From assembly GCA_018812525.1 (NCBI GenBank), contig JAHJDE010000149.1:1-47433 (forward strand): a stretch of DNA of 47,433 nucleotides, given 5' to 3'. This stretch comes from Gammaproteobacteria bacterium (GTDB lineage: Bacteria; Pseudomonadota; Gammaproteobacteria; Chromatiales; Chromatiaceae). The first letter of the stretch is position 1, and each line of letters begins with the position of its first letter. Shown in pieces: positions 39,145 to 47,406 of the stretch. Both the position numbers and the translations under genes were made by a program. A model generated the notes under the pieces. It did not search any database and was not told the DNA's origin. It was given only the letters and a program-made list of their open reading frames with translations.

Positions 39145-39747
39145 ATGAAAAAACAGTTCGTCGCATTCGTTGTCGCCCTCGCCATGACCGGCGCCGTCCA
39201 GGCCGCAGGCGATGCAGCCGCAGGCCAGACCAAATCGGCCACCTGCTTGGCCTGCCATGGCGCCGATGGCAACAGCGTCAATCCCATTTGGCCGAAGCTG
39301 GCCGGTCAGCACCCCGAATACATCATCAAGCAGTTGGCCGATCTCAAGTCGGGCGTCCGCGCCGATCCCCTGATGTCACCGATGGCCACCCCCCTGAGCG
39401 ATGCCGACGCAGCCGATCTCGCCGCCTTCTTCGCATCCCAGAAGACGGCGCAGGGAACCGCCGCCGCCGAACAGGTCAAGGCGGGAGAAACCCTCTATCG
39501 TGCCGGCAATGCCGACAGCGGCGTTACAGGATGCATTGCCTGCCATGGCCCGGCCGGCGCCGGCAACGCGGCCGCCAACTTCCCCCAGCTAGCCGGACAG
39601 CATGCCAATTACCTGGAGAAGGCGCTGAAGGATTTTCGCGCCGGTACGCGCAGCAACGACTCCAACAAGATGATGCGTGACATCGCTGGCAAAATGACCG
39701 ACGCGGATATCGCGGCGGTGGCCCAGTATATCCAGGGACTGCGTTGA
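39145..39747 (+). CDS. Periplasmic di-haem cytochrome c (c4 type)
   Basis: 200 residues including a signal peptide (MKKQFVAFVVALAMTGAVQA, cleaved after about A21). Two class I cytochrome domains follow, with CLACH (C34, C37, H38) and CIACH (C130, C133, H134). Likely sixth ligands are Met77 or Met80 in the first half and one of Met177, Met178 or Met184 in the second. NPIWPKLAGQH and ANFPQLAGQHANYLEKAL are the matching repeats of c4. It carries electrons to terminal oxidases or other periplasmic acceptors. The ATG at 39145 follows AGCAGGTATCAAT. DsbA, needed for periplasmic thiol handling, is the next gene. Confidence 0.93.
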   Translation: MKKQFVAFVVALAMTGAVQAAGDAAAGQTKSATCLACHGADGNSVNPIWPKLAGQHPEYIIKQLADLKSGVRADPLMSPMATPLSDADAADLAAFFASQKTAQGTAAAEQVKAGETLYRAGNADSGVTGCIACHGPAGAGNAAANFPQLAGQHANYLEKALKDFRAGTRSNDSNKMMRDIAGKMTDADIAAVAQYIQGLR

Positions 39748-39767
39748 TCGCACACTGACCGGAAACG

Positions 39768-39792
39768 AAAAGGCGGCCTTGGCCGCCTTTTT
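39768..39792 (+). terminator. Rho-independent terminator after cytochrome c4
   Basis: AAAAGGCGGCC-TT-GGCCGCCTTTT followed by T: an 11-bp stem ending in a T-run, 20 bases after the cytochrome stop. Confidence 0.85.
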
Positions 39793-39875
39793 CCGTTCAG
39801 GCAAAATGACGTCAGGTACCCGTTCGGGGCATGGAAGCCTGCCGGATCACAAAACACCTTCCTGGAGGAATAACG

Positions 39876-40541
39876 ATGCGAAAAACAATCCACCTCATTG
39901 TCTTGCTCTTTGTGCTTGTTCCGGCGCTCAGCGTCGCCGCCGAGAAGTTCCAGGAGAACATCAACTATTTCGAGATTTTTCCGAACTACCCCGGAGAGGA
40001 ACAGGGCAAGCTCGAGGTGCTGGAGTTTTTCTGGTACAACTGCCCACACTGCAAGGACATCGAACCCCATCTCTTGAAATGGCTGGAGCGGAAGCCCGAA
40101 GGGGTGACGTTCAACCAGATTCCCGTGATCTTCATGGGGCGAGACGGCCACCCGAACGCAGCGGGCAAATTGCATGCGGAAACCTTTTATGCCCTTGAGA
40201 TGATGGGAAAGCTGGAAGGGCTGCATGAGGTCATATTCAGCGCCATCCACGAACAGGGGCTTTCACTGAACAGTCCCGAAGCCATGGAAAAATTCCTTGC
40301 GGAAAAGGGCGTGGATGCGGAGCAATTCCGCAATACCCGCCAATCCTTCGCCGTACAGACCCGCGTGAGCCGTTCCATCGAGCTTGCCCGCCGCTTTGGT
40401 ATCGATGGCGTGCCCAGTCTGGTGGTGGGCGGGATCTATAGATCCGGATCCACGGACTCCTTCGAGGAGAAGACGGCGTTGGTGGACTTTCTCATCGCAA
40501 GAGTCAAGGCGGAACAAGCATCGGCGGCCAAGACGCCATGA
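39876..40541 (+). CDS. dsbA: Thiol:disulfide interchange protein DsbA
   Basis: 221-residue periplasmic oxidase that makes disulfide bonds. It has a signal peptide (MRKTIHLIVLLFVLVPALSVAA), then a thioredoxin fold with the active site C56-P-H-C59 in FFWYNCPHCKDIEPHL, an inserted helical domain, and the cis-Pro segment FGIDGVPSLVVGG. The ATG follows GGAGGAATAACG. Its TGA overlaps the next ATG by four bases. Confidence 0.95.
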   Translation: MRKTIHLIVLLFVLVPALSVAAEKFQENINYFEIFPNYPGEEQGKLEVLEFFWYNCPHCKDIEPHLLKWLERKPEGVTFNQIPVIFMGRDGHPNAAGKLHAETFYALEMMGKLEGLHEVIFSAIHEQGLSLNSPEAMEKFLAEKGVDAEQFRNTRQSFAVQTRVSRSIELARRFGIDGVPSLVVGGIYRSGSTDSFEEKTALVDFLIARVKAEQASAAKTP

Positions 40542-41353
40542 ACGGAACGGAAGGGGTGGACAACCTGCTGAGGATTCTCAGCTATAACATCCAGAGCGGT
40601 GTCGACACCTATTTCTACCGTCACTATGTAACCCGTGGTTGGCGCAACTGGTTGCCCCATCGGCAGCAGGTGCCGAATCTTGACAAGGTGGCGGGGCTGG
40701 TGGGTCGATACGATATCGTTGGCCTGCAAGAGGTCGACTCGGGCAGCCTGCGCAGCAATTTCATGGATCAAACCGCCTACATAGCGCAGCGAGCCGGCTT
40801 CAGGGGCTGGCATCGCCAGGTGAACCGCGATCTCGGCCCCCTCGGCCAGCACAGCAATGGCTTGCTAAGTCGTTTCAGCCCACTCCGCGTGGAAGAGCAC
40901 AGGCTGCCGGGCAATGTCCCCGGACGAGGCGCCTTGCTGGCCCTCTTCGGGCGACCGGGCAACGAACTGGCGGTCTGTGTCGTGCATCTGGCGCTGGGCC
41001 AGTGGGCGAGAAAGCGGCAACTGAGATACGTGTCCGATCTGATCAGGCCCTATGCACATGTGGTAGTGATGGGGGACATGAATTGCGGCTGCCATGCCCC
41101 GGAGCTGGTCGATCTGGTCGGCTCCAGCCATTTACGTGAGCCCACCTGCGAGGAGGCGAGTTTTCCGAGCTGGCGCCCCATGCGCAGAATCGACCACATC
41201 CTGGTCTCTGATAAACTGGAAGTGGTAAGGGCGGAGGTGGTCAACTTTCCCCTCTCCGATCATCTTCCGGTGCATGTCGAGGTGAAATTGCCGGCGGATC
41301 TTGCCCTGGACCTGGAGCAGTCAATGGGAAACAATCTCCGCCAGGTAGGCTAG
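40538..41353 (+). CDS. Endonuclease/exonuclease/phosphatase (EEP) family protein
   Basis: 271-residue metal-dependent hydrolase of the DNase I/AP endonuclease fold. All core motifs are visible: LRILSYNIQSG, IVGLQEVDSGS (metal-binding Glu), VVHLALG, VVMGDMNCGC (catalytic Asp and Asn), RRIDHILVSD and SDHLPVHVEV (Asp-His pair). No signal peptide is seen, so it is cytoplasmic. The substrate may be nucleic acid or a phosphoester lipid; it cannot be told. The start overlaps the dsbA stop (ATGA). Confidence 0.88.
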   Translation: MNGTEGVDNLLRILSYNIQSGVDTYFYRHYVTRGWRNWLPHRQQVPNLDKVAGLVGRYDIVGLQEVDSGSLRSNFMDQTAYIAQRAGFRGWHRQVNRDLGPLGQHSNGLLSRFSPLRVEEHRLPGNVPGRGALLALFGRPGNELAVCVVHLALGQWARKRQLRYVSDLIRPYAHVVVMGDMNCGCHAPELVDLVGSSHLREPTCEEASFPSWRPMRRIDHILVSDKLEVVRAEVVNFPLSDHLPVHVEVKLPADLALDLEQSMGNNLRQVG

Positions 41354-41384
41354 CCAGGATATTGCATGAATTGCCGGGATGATC

Positions 41385-41418
41385 GTGCCGTAAACGGCAT
41401 ATCACTGTGGCACTTTTT
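41385..41418 (+). terminator. Possible terminator after the EEP gene
   Basis: GTGCC (41385-41389) can pair with GGCAC (41409-41413), followed by TTTTT. An inner TGCCGT/ACGGCA hairpin competes. Weak. Confidence 0.35.
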
Positions 41419-41510
41419 CGGGCGGATCAAAAGACAAGCGCGGGCTCGGCGAATTTAGGAAGTATTCGGGCTAGACTTGGCAGTGGATCATTGGGGAGTG
41501 GGAGCGAAAC

Positions 41511-42575
41511 TTGAGTGCCAATACGAATCCCAACGAAGCCCTGAGCAGGCTGCTGCATACCCAGAAGTGGCCGAATCGCCTTGTTGATTCGATACGCCAG
41601 TTGCAGGAACGGCTCCAGGCCGACATGGCCAACCCAGGCGCCTGGACCAGTGTCCTTGAGGAAATTGTCCTCCTCCTTCTCAGTGCCTTCGGCGGCGCCG
41701 AATCCGATCTCAAGGAGACGAAGACCTTTCTGGTCACCCTGGATAACCGGCTGAAAGAGATCGACTCTGTCATCAATCACATTCAAACCATCCGTGACGA
41801 CGCCATGGAGAGCAATAGGGACCTCCAGGAAAGTCTGGGCATGAAAATGGGAAGGGTCCACAGAGACGGGCTTGCGGCTACCGACCTGGATGCTTTCAGG
41901 GAGGTGGTCGGCCAGCACCTGAATTCTATTCAGGCAAGGATCGAGCAACATCTACAGGGGGAGCGAGACCGCATCCAGGAAGAGGCGCGTAACACCGAGC
42001 GGATGCGTGACCAAATGCGCTCCCTTGAGGATGAGGAGCAGAAGCTGCGTGGAAAGCTGGCCGAGGCACTGATCCTGGCAACAACCGACCGGGTGACCGG
42101 CTTACCCAATCGGACCGCCTATGATCGCAGGATCAGGGAGGAACACCTGCGTTGGAAACGGTTTCGCCGCCCCCTGTGTCTTGTGGTTTGGGATGTTGAT
42201 GACTTCAAGACAATCAACGACATCTATGGGCATCGAACGGGCGATGAAGTGCTGGGATTTATTGGCAGGATTTTCCTGGGCCGGTTACGCGAAACCGATT
42301 TCGTTGCCCGCTATGGCGGCGAGGAGTTCGTCATGCTTCTGCCGGGCGCCTCCCTGGAGCAGGCCAGCCGGGTAGCCGAGGAGATCCGCCGGGGGGTGTC
42401 CGATCGCCCCTTCAATGCCGGCATGAAGCGCGTACCTGTCACCATCTCCTGCGGCGTCTGTGAGTTCCGCAACGGGGACTCTTCCGATAGTGTCTTTGGC
42501 CGAGCCGAACGGGCCCTGTATCAGGCCAAGCAGGCGGGCAAGAATCGCTCTGTGGTCGATCAAGGTTTCCAGTAG
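41511..42575 (+). CDS. Diguanylate cyclase (GGDEF)
   Basis: 354 residues. The C-terminal GGDEF domain makes c-di-GMP from two GTP: DRVTGLPNRTAYDRRI, VWDVDDFKTINDIYGHRTGDEVL, and the signature ARYGGEEF (GGEEF at 269-273). RETD at 260-263, five residues before it, is an intact inhibitory I-site. The N-terminal half is helical with a coiled coil (about 150-190) and no membrane segment; its signal is unknown. The start is TTG, after GGAGTGGGAGCGAAAC. It overlaps the convergent zinc-ribbon gene by 16 bases. It may oppose the HD-GYP protein at the left of the window. Confidence 0.93.
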   Translation: MSANTNPNEALSRLLHTQKWPNRLVDSIRQLQERLQADMANPGAWTSVLEEIVLLLLSAFGGAESDLKETKTFLVTLDNRLKEIDSVINHIQTIRDDAMESNRDLQESLGMKMGRVHRDGLAATDLDAFREVVGQHLNSIQARIEQHLQGERDRIQEEARNTERMRDQMRSLEDEEQKLRGKLAEALILATTDRVTGLPNRTAYDRRIREEHLRWKRFRRPLCLVVWDVDDFKTINDIYGHRTGDEVLGFIGRIFLGRLRETDFVARYGGEEFVMLLPGASLEQASRVAEEIRRGVSDRPFNAGMKRVPVTISCGVCEFRNGDSSDSVFGRAERALYQAKQAGKNRSVVDQGFQ

Positions 42576-43129
42576 AAATAGCGCCAAGGGCCGGTGCCAG
42601 TGCCGGTCTGGGTCAGTCTTTCCAGCAATGCCGGCACGGGAACCGCCTCGCCCGGGAAAACACTGAATATCTCCACCAACCCCCTGGCAAACCCGCCGTA
42701 TCTGCGCCAATTCAGTTCTGTGGCGGCAATTCCGTTGCCACAGCATTCGCAGCGCAAGGGTGCCCCATGAGCCACCCAGCCTTCCACCAGGGACCGCCAC
42801 TCTCTAACTGCCCCACGGCAATAGGGACAAAGAGGGGGTTTGGTGTTATTACTGGCGTGGAAGACAGGGGCATTGCCCCTATTGACTGTTATCCGGACAT
42901 GACAGAAGTCTTCGTCACCCAACCCGGAGGGTTCGAAGCGGAGAAAGGGGGAACAGCCGGTGAAACTGATCCAGCGCATCAGATCTTCCCCTGCCGCGAA
43001 GGCGTTATCTGCGACTTCGCGAAGGGGTTCACCCACAATTCCCATCTCCAGCAACAGAACAGCAACCCCCTCGGGTTCGAAGAGGCTGTAAGGGTCGTCG
43101 GGTGTCAGTATCAAACGGCCGGTCGTCAT
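42560..43129 (-). CDS. Zinc-ribbon protein of unknown function
   Basis: 189 residues; I do not recognise the family. The first two thirds are mixed and acidic (LILTPDDPYSLFEPEG; GEDLMRWISFTGCSPFLRFEP). A zinc ribbon is suggested by CPYC (C101, C104) and CECC (C127, C130) 22 residues apart. NWRRYGGFARGLVEIFSVFPGEAVP follows. No signal peptide or membrane segment. The ATG at 43129 is chosen over a TTG 12 codons upstream. The 3' end overlaps the convergent diguanylate cyclase gene. The 270 bases beyond it hold no other gene. Confidence 0.75.
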   Translation of the reverse strand: MTTGRLILTPDDPYSLFEPEGVAVLLLEMGIVGEPLREVADNAFAAGEDLMRWISFTGCSPFLRFEPSGLGDEDFCHVRITVNRGNAPVFHASNNTKPPLCPYCRGAVREWRSLVEGWVAHGAPLRCECCGNGIAATELNWRRYGGFARGLVEIFSVFPGEAVPVPALLERLTQTGTGTGPWRYFYWKP

Positions 43130-43400
43130 GGGCTGTTCAAATGCCTCAAATGCGGAAGGCGCCAATGCGGAGATGTTATATCATCCAATCGGTATCGGTT
43201 GTTCGAGCGGTGATTGAATGGTGCCGGAAGAGAGGGCTGAGGACAGGGTATTGAGCGCGGCACTGGTGAAAGCGACTGGAACCTGCTGGCAAGAGGGGCT
43301 GGTTCATATGTGGGTGCCGGGTTCCGGAACGCAACCACGGCTGCAAAGGCTTCCGTCAAGTGGTTGAAGTCACAGGCAGTTGTTCCGACTGCGCGGTGAA

Positions 43401-43661
43401 GTGACCTTGAACCCGCTCAAGTTGTTGCTGCTATGGATTATCAGGGGATATCGCTATCTCATCAGCCCCCTGCTGGGTCGAAGCTGTCGCTTTTATCCGA
43501 CATGCTCCGGCTATGCCCTCGAAGCGGTCGAGCGCTATGGGGCACTGCGGGGCGGCTGGCTGGCAGTCAAGCGGGTGCTCCGCTGCCATCCCTACAACAA
43601 GGGCGGCTACGATCCGGTCCCCGATCTCGACTGTTGCAAACACCGGCATCCTGATGACTAA
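43401..43661 (+). CDS. yidD: Membrane protein insertion efficiency factor YidD
   Basis: 86-residue amphipathic protein that helps membrane protein insertion. The family core is complete: [31 protein letters not shown] (two conserved Cys) and [21 protein letters not shown]. The GTG at 43401 follows GGTGAA; a TTG 21 bases upstream is an alternative. It is normally between rnpA and yidC; here it stands alone about 24 kb away, upstream of a glycosyltransferase gene. Confidence 0.93.
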   Translation: MTLNPLKLLLLWIIRGYRYLISPLLGRSCRFYPTCSGYALEAVERYGALRGGWLAVKRVLRCHPYNKGGYDPVPDLDCCKHRHPDD

Positions 43662-43713
43662 TTGCCAGATTCCCGTCACGCTGGGATAGCCTCCCCCCGC
43701 GTGCCGATGGATA

Positions 43714-45456
43714 ATGCGGTCAACATTCTTCGGACCCGGTATATCCATGCTCGCGCTCTTGGAAAAACAAAAACCCAATATCTCGGGAAGCCGTTTCGCT
43801 CCCTTTCTCGCGGCGATACTCTTTGTGCTGGCCCTACTTCCCCTGGCCAGCAATTATGTCACCTTCCACCCGGACGAACGTCACTACACCAACGGCGCTA
43901 TCTTCATGATGCAGTCCGGTGACATCATCAGTCCTCGCGCACGCAATGGGGAGCCTCGCTTCAAAAAGCCGATTCTGACCTACTGGGCCGTTCTCGGCAG
44001 TTACCAAATTCTGGGCACGAGCGCATTCGCCTCGCGCCTCCCCTTCTTATTGGCGGGCGCCTTCAGCATCTGGCTGACCTACCGCATGGGCATACTGCTG
44101 TTTGCCAGCAGGAAAACGGCCCTGATCGCGTCCATGATCATGGCCTCCAATCCGCTCCTGATGATGGCGGGGGTCCGCACCAATCCCGACATGCTCCTGG
44201 CCCTCTGGCTACTGATCAGCGCATTCGGCTTCCTGGGCATCATGCTCTCCCTCAAGCCCTCCTTCCTTCGCTATCTCGCTGCCTACGTTGGCATTGGGCT
44301 GGCCGTGGCCACCAAGGGCCCCCTGCCGGCACTTGTCTTTGCCGGGGTTAGCATGGGGTATCTGAGACTCAATCCCTGGCGCCGTGTCTCCCTCGCACAT
44401 ATCCTGCACTTCCCCGCCATCCTGCTGGGCATGGCAGTGGGGGTGGGCTGGTTCGGGATTATCTACCTGCTCCACGGGGAAACGGCCCTGGCGAGTTTCC
44501 TTGGCGATCATGTCGGCAACAGGATCGGATTCCAATGGCAGGAAATGGCCACCCATCTTCTGGCTGCCATCGCCTCCCTGAGCCTTCTGTTTATCCCCTG
44601 GTTCTTCCCTGCCTTGCGCGCCCACTCGCGTCACACTCAGGCGACATGGGGAGATAGCGGAGACAGATACCGCGCCATCCTGGGGTTCGTGTTGGCCTGG
44701 GTGATCGCGATCATTCTGATGTCGGTTCCGGTCGGCGCCTTCTTCCCCCGGTATGTACTGCCCGCGACCCCCTTGGTCGCACTCCTTCTGGCGGAGGCGC
44801 TGAATCGCAGGAGCGATGAACGCCCAGCGGCCTGGCTGACAGGCGCGATCTACCTGATGGGGATCTTTCTCTCCCTCCTACTATTTGGTGCCTTGCTGAT
44901 CCGGCTGGCCATGGATCCCGATCCCCTCGCCTTGGCCGAGATGGCCCTGGCGCTGTCCGTCGTGCTTGCGCTCCTTGCCCAGGGACGCAAGTGCTTTGAT
45001 CTCTCGGTCACGGCCCTGGCCGCAAGCCTTCTTATGACACCCCTAGCCCTGTTCCTTCTCGCACAACCGATTGTACTGCCCGACCAGGGCAGTCAGATCG
45101 CTGCGAGGCTGGAACAGCTTGACCTGATCGGCAAGGGATCAATTGTCTATATGGGCGAGCCCGTCCCCGCTGCAAAGATCCGGATTGCCGCCGGCCCAGG
45201 CCTCGATCTTAATGAACTGGACCAGCCAACGGCCGAGGATGTGGCACAAAGTCAGGCGTTGATCTTGCTGGAAGAGCGGGCGGGGAGCCTCGATGTTTCA
45301 GGCATGGAGGTCGTGCCGGCCGGGTCCAGCTGGTCGGCCCTGCCCTTGGACAGCCTGAAGAAAGCCCGTAGCCTGGAGGAATTACGCGCGGCCCTGGGAC
45401 ATCCCGACCAGCGTCACTTTATCGCCTGGCGGAGTAAGGGATATGGCGCGCCCTAG
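43714..45456 (+). CDS. ArnT-like glycosyltransferase (GT-C fold, dolichyl-phosphate mannosyltransferase family)
   Basis: 580-residue inner-membrane protein with about 11-13 hydrophobic helices. The first periplasmic loop carries FHPDERHYTNGA (D54-E55), the acidic motif expected for lipid-linked sugar transfer. RFKKPILTYW and GVRTNPDMLLALWLL are family marks. Relatives move sugars from undecaprenyl phosphate to lipid A or other acceptors; the substrate here is open. ATG at 43714, or at 43747 as a shorter alternative. Its 3' end overlaps the tRNA fragment of the decayed integration site. Confidence 0.87.
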   Translation: MRSTFFGPGISMLALLEKQKPNISGSRFAPFLAAILFVLALLPLASNYVTFHPDERHYTNGAIFMMQSGDIISPRARNGEPRFKKPILTYWAVLGSYQILGTSAFASRLPFLLAGAFSIWLTYRMGILLFASRKTALIASMIMASNPLLMMAGVRTNPDMLLALWLLISAFGFLGIMLSLKPSFLRYLAAYVGIGLAVATKGPLPALVFAGVSMGYLRLNPWRRVSLAHILHFPAILLGMAVGVGWFGIIYLLHGETALASFLGDHVGNRIGFQWQEMATHLLAAIASLSLLFIPWFFPALRAHSRHTQATWGDSGDRYRAILGFVLAWVIAIILMSVPVGAFFPRYVLPATPLVALLLAEALNRRSDERPAAWLTGAIYLMGIFLSLLLFGALLIRLAMDPDPLALAEMALALSVVLALLAQGRKCFDLSVTALAASLLMTPLALFLLAQPIVLPDQGSQIAARLEQLDLIGKGSIVYMGEPVPAAKIRIAAGPGLDLNELDQPTAEDVAQSQALILLEERAGSLDVSGMEVVPAGSSWSALPLDSLKKARSLEELRAALGHPDQRHFIAWRSKGYGAP

Positions 45457-45637
45457 AGGATTCGAACCTCTGAAGCCTCCGGAGGCCAATATTTGTGACA
45501 ACATTATGCAATGCATTAAGTTTCTTTCGGTTGGCCGGGTTGTCGTCCAGTGCGGTCTGCTCCCGGCAGCGTTCTCCCTTGTAACGGAAATCGAAGAACA
45601 GTTTGCCGTTGTCTTTTCTGGCGCGGATATTAGCCAT
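45419..45637 (-). pseudogene. Truncated tyrosine integrase (N-terminal arm-binding part only)
   Basis: Starting MANIRARKDNGKLFFDFRYK and continuing GERCREQTALDDNPANRKKL, this matches the N-terminal arm-binding domain (DUF3596 type) of phage-like tyrosine integrases. After about 47 codons the frame runs into the tRNA-derived sequence (45487-45444) and stops at 45419. The core-binding and catalytic domains are missing, so the gene is dead. The join at the tRNA segment suggests a recombination or deletion that ended at the att site. Confidence 0.75.
45444..45487 (-). other. 3' half of tRNA-Arg(CCG): att-site remnant
   Basis: On the minus strand the sequence reads anticodon loop CTCCGGA, then the T arm AGAGG-TTCGAAT-CCTCT, the acceptor strand AGGGCGC, discriminator G and CCA. 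No matching 5' half, D arm or anticodon 5' strand lies before it. Half-tRNAs of this kind are left at one end of elements that integrate into tRNA genes. Confidence 0.75.
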
Positions 45638-45855
45638 GGCAACCCCCTCCGCCCGCCATCGGGATCGAAAGCCCGGTGCTGCGGGAGTGTTTGAACATGT
45701 CGCGTTCGATGGCCTCCCACAGGTAAAGGATTTTTCGTCCGCCAAAGGGGCGGATGTAGTGGGTGCCTTCCAGCAGAACGGAATCCTTCAGCCGGTCGCG
45801 GGTCGTACTTGATGCGTTCAGCCAGTTCGTCGGTTGTCAGGTAGGTGTCAGTCAT
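45630..45855 (-). pseudogene. Frameshifted excisionase/AlpA-like DNA-binding protein
   Basis: The first frame gives MTDTYLTTDELAERIKYDP. In the +1 frame the homologous-looking rest continues: RDRLKDSVLLEGTHYIRP, then FGGRKILYLWEAIERDMF and on to a stop at 45630. Read together they form a short helix-turn-helix protein of the type encoded just before such integrases. A small deletion around codons 19-21 explains the break. It ends by overlapping the integrase start. Confidence 0.65.
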
Positions 45856-45876
45856 TGCCATTCTCCAGATAATCAT

Positions 45877-45902
45877 CAAATGATGTGTAAATGCTTCATT
45901 TG
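45877..45902. promoter_or_regulatory. Candidate operator between divergent excisionase-like and XRE genes
   Basis: CAAATGA (45877-45883) and TCATTTG (45896-45902) form an inverted repeat with a 12-base spacer in the 138-bp divergent region. Confidence 0.35.
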
Positions 45903-45993
45903 CACCAAAGATACCGCGATTGGAAATTAATGCAAGCAACTTTTGATGCATGTAATTATCATACGAAGGAAATTCATATCGAGCGATCAAGAT

Positions 45994-46236
45994 ATGCTGC
46001 GTTTTAAGATTAAAGAGTTGATAGCAAAGAAGGAATTTGAGGAAGGCCGGCGGGTGACGATTGGTGAGGTTGCCGAGGCCGCGGGCATCCATCGGATGAC
46101 GCTGTCAAAGATGATCAATCAAAGAGGGTGCAACACCGGTACAGAAAATCTGGACCGACTTTGCCACTTTTTTGGATGCCAGATTGCGGATCTGGTGGAA
46201 TACATCCCAACGACAAAAGATAAGGAAGAGTGGTAG
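45994..46236 (+). CDS. XRE/Cro-CI-type helix-turn-helix regulator
   Basis: 80 residues, starting MLRFKIKELIAKKEFEEGRR. The helix-turn-helix is VTIGEVAEAAGIHRMTLSKMINQRG, and NLDRLCHFFGCQIADLVEYI is the usual C-terminal helix pair of the small HTH_26/YozG-like regulators. It is divergent from the broken excisionase-like gene, as repressors of integrated elements often are. Composition is more AT-rich than in the neighbours, which fits transfer. It appears intact. Confidence 0.85.
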   Translation: MLRFKIKELIAKKEFEEGRRVTIGEVAEAAGIHRMTLSKMINQRGCNTGTENLDRLCHFFGCQIADLVEYIPTTKDKEEW

Positions 46237-46549
46237 TCGGGCACTATCCGCTATTGCTCGAAGTGCAAAATCTTGTGGCGCAAGTATGTGCTCCGTGTTC
46301 CTGTCAATGCGGCTAACATCATAAGCCACTTCCTTTCGCTGCTGTCTTCAAACACTCGGTCCCTGTCGCAAAACCCGAAGGTGTTCGTAACGGAAGCTGA
46401 TGATCCGCCGGTGGAGGCGACTAGGCTTCAACCCCGGTCGGTATCGAGTTATTCTCAATCCGACCGATAGTAGATGAAACCATCCCCCCGCCATGAGGCG
46501 AGGGACCAGTTTCACAACCCCGAACAGAGGCAGGACAAGGAGAACGGTC
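46237..46549. other. Intergenic stretch without a supported gene
   Basis: No convincing gene in either direction. The only structure seen is a hairpin, CGGTCGG (46435-46441) with CCGACCG (46460-46466), lacking a T-run. It may be part of the decayed element. Confidence 0.5.
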
Positions 46550-47371
46550 ATGACGAATTTTGTTGCCCCCATGCGTATTCCCTTTCTTCCCTCCCTGTTG
46601 GGGCTGACGGTCCTGTGGTGGACGATCGCGATTTCGCCTTTGGGGGCGGAGGAGCCGCTCCCCGCCACGACTGCCGAGCAGGCGGATCGCTATTATCAGC
46701 AGGGCAAGGCATTGCAGGGAGAGCGCCACTATGCCGAGGCGATCGAGGCCTTCCAACAGGCCCTGGCCTACGACAAAGCCCACCGCCCCGAGGATGCCGC
46801 CGCTGGCCTGCACAATATCGGCGATTGTTACCGCGACCGGCAGCAGTTCCAACAGGCCATCCCCTTCTATGAACAGAGCCTGGAATTAAAGAAACAGCAG
46901 CTGGGCGGTGAGAGCGGCAGCTACGCCACCACCCTCAACAACCTGGCAGGGGTGTATCGGAAACTGGGCCAATACGCCGAGGCGAAGGCGCGCTACGAGC
47001 GGGCGCTGGCGATCTGGGAGAAGGTCTATGGCCCGGAACATGGGCAGGTAGCGATCGGCCTCAACAACCTGGCCTTGGTGTATGACAACCTGGGCCAATA
47101 CGCCGAGGCGAAGGTTCGCTACGAGCGAGCGCTGGCGATCGCCCTGCGGGCCCGTCAACCAAGCTTGCTGTGGACCGTCCAGGGCAACCTGCGCCACCTC
47201 TACACCAAGCAGGACAACCCCGCCACCGCCATCTTCTACGGCAAGCAGGCGGTGAATACCCTGCAGATGCAGCGAGGAGCGCTTCAACAACTGGGTGTAA
47301 CGTCCCGCCCTATTCCATCCCCACCATCCCGCCCTAAATCAGGTGAGACAGTCCTTGATGTCCCGCGCTGA
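46550..47371 (+). CDS. Secreted TPR protein, probably a truncated TPR-CHAT family member
   Basis: 273 residues, ATG after AAGGAGAACGGTC. A signal peptide (about 1-33, ending SPLGA) is followed by tetratricopeptide repeats: YYQQGKALQGERHYAEAIEAF; LHNIGDCYRDRQQFQQAI; LNNLAGVYRKLGQYAEAKARY; LNNLALVYDNLGQYAEAKVRY. The following stretch (LRHLYTKQDNPATAIFYGKQAVNTLQ) normally leads into a long helical region and a CHAT protease-like domain in this family. Here it ends within about 35 residues in a Pro/Ser-rich tail that looks unrelated. So it is likely truncated or has a replaced C terminus. Confidence 0.75.
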   Translation: MTNFVAPMRIPFLPSLLGLTVLWWTIAISPLGAEEPLPATTAEQADRYYQQGKALQGERHYAEAIEAFQQALAYDKAHRPEDAAAGLHNIGDCYRDRQQFQQAIPFYEQSLELKKQQLGGESGSYATTLNNLAGVYRKLGQYAEAKARYERALAIWEKVYGPEHGQVAIGLNNLALVYDNLGQYAEAKVRYERALAIALRARQPSLLWTVQGNLRHLYTKQDNPATAIFYGKQAVNTLQMQRGALQQLGVTSRPIPSPPSRPKSGETVLDVPR

Positions 47372-47406
47372 GTGAGGAGAAGGTCTCCCGTCCTCATCGC
47401 GGGACA
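47359..47406. repeat. Nested inverted repeat over the TPR gene stop
   Basis: TGTCCCGCG (47359-47367) pairs with CGCGGGACA (47398-47406); inside, TGAGGA (47373-47378) pairs with TCCTCA (47391-47396). No T-run follows. It may be a terminator, or the edge of an element that cut the TPR gene. Confidence 0.5.

Noticed and set aside
46273-46470. 65-codon frame after the XRE gene
   Set aside because: No ribosome-binding site, no recognisable motif and a Ser/Pro-rich random-like composition.
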